NCBI GenBank assembly: GCA_013362725.1
Contig: JABFVP010000056.1
Span: 1 to 6,097 of the forward strand
Direction of reading: 5' to 3'
Length of the DNA stretch: 6,097 nucleotides
Source of the DNA: Cupriavidus sp.
GTDB taxonomy: Bacteria > Pseudomonadota > Gammaproteobacteria > Burkholderiales > Burkholderiaceae
The notes beneath the pieces were generated by a model, which saw only the letters and a program-made list of their open reading frames with translations, searched no databases and was not told where the DNA came from. Shown here in pieces: positions 5,982 to 6,097 of the stretch (positions are counted from its first letter, which is position 1; the number at the start of each line of letters is the position of its first letter). The position numbers and the translations under genes were made by a program.

Positions 5982-6097
5982 ATGAGCGGCGAGCACTTGC
6001 AGGTAGTCCATGGCGATATCACCCGGATGGAAGTCGATGCCATCGTCAATGCGGCCAACAGCGGCCTGCTCGGCGGCGGCGGCGTCGACGGGGCCAT
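5982..6097 (+). CDS. Macrodomain protein, O-acetyl-ADP-ribose deacetylase type, 3'-truncated
   Basis: Only the first 38 codons are visible, but they are diagnostic of a MacroD/YmdB-type macrodomain: GDITRMEVDAIVNAANSGLL followed by GGGGVDGA. Asn26 in NAAN and Asp36 in GVDGA correspond to the residues that coordinate and hydrolyse the ADP-ribose ester in this class (Asn25 and Asp35 in E. coli YmdB). Such enzymes remove acetyl or ADP-ribosyl groups from ADP-ribose esters in the cytoplasm. The ATG at 5982 has AGGAGAC ending three bases before it, a clear ribosome site. It follows gbd on the same strand after 88 bases and could share its transcript, though no metabolic link is obvious. The rest of the gene lies beyond the window. 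Confidence 0.9.
   Translation, partial: MSGEHLQVVHGDITRMEVDAIVNAANSGLLGGGGVDGA

Noticed and set aside
4709..6097. A 462-codon open frame on the minus strand opposite gbd and the macrodomain gene
   Set aside because: It is a mirror of two convincing coding regions, has low-complexity Ala/Gly/Arg/His composition and crosses an intergenic gap. I take it as a shadow frame.

Overview
The window is high-GC, densely coded DNA of a Burkholderiaceae beta-proteobacterium, most likely Cupriavidus (the Ralstonia eutropha group). Three things point there: a Bug-type tripartite tricarboxylate receptor, a D-erythronate catabolic gene pair, and an iron-dependent dehydrogenase whose sequence I recognise as near-identical to R. 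eutropha 4-hydroxybutyrate dehydrogenase (Gbd). The identification is from memory of families, not from a search. Six protein genes are complete or nearly so and a seventh is cut by the right edge.

Layout. Bases 1-1643 (+) carry the 3' part of a hydroxypyruvate/2-oxo-tetronate isomerase (otnI) and then a short-chain-type D-erythronate dehydrogenase (denD). Together they oxidise D-erythronate and isomerise the product, feeding a kinase and decarboxylase presumably encoded upstream. Bases 1644-1851 lie between convergent genes and hold two inverted copies of a roughly 41-base REP-like element, each with a perfect 11-12 bp hairpin; this pair is the likely bidirectional terminator. Bases 1852-4391 (-) form a probable three-gene operon, read right to left: an HSL-family alpha/beta-hydrolase (esterase), a periplasmic Bug solute receptor and a hotdog acyl-CoA thioesterase. 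Bases 4392-4744 are a 353-base divergent control region with a perfect 12 bp palindrome of TetR-operator type, an imperfect hairpin and a small direct repeat. Bases 4745-5893 (+) are gbd, and from 5982 (+) a macrodomain protein (O-acetyl-ADP-ribose deacetylase type) begins and runs off the window.

How it fits together. The theme is use of small hydroxy-acids: erythronate on the left and 4-hydroxybutyrate on the right, with an esterase, a carboxylate receptor and a thioesterase in between. A possible reading is that the esterase and receptor supply an acid substrate under the same repressor that controls gbd, but only the divergent arrangement and the shared palindrome support this. I see no mobile element, CRISPR array, tRNA or rRNA, and no clearly novel multi-gene system. 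The most interesting parts are the divergent control region and the REP pair.
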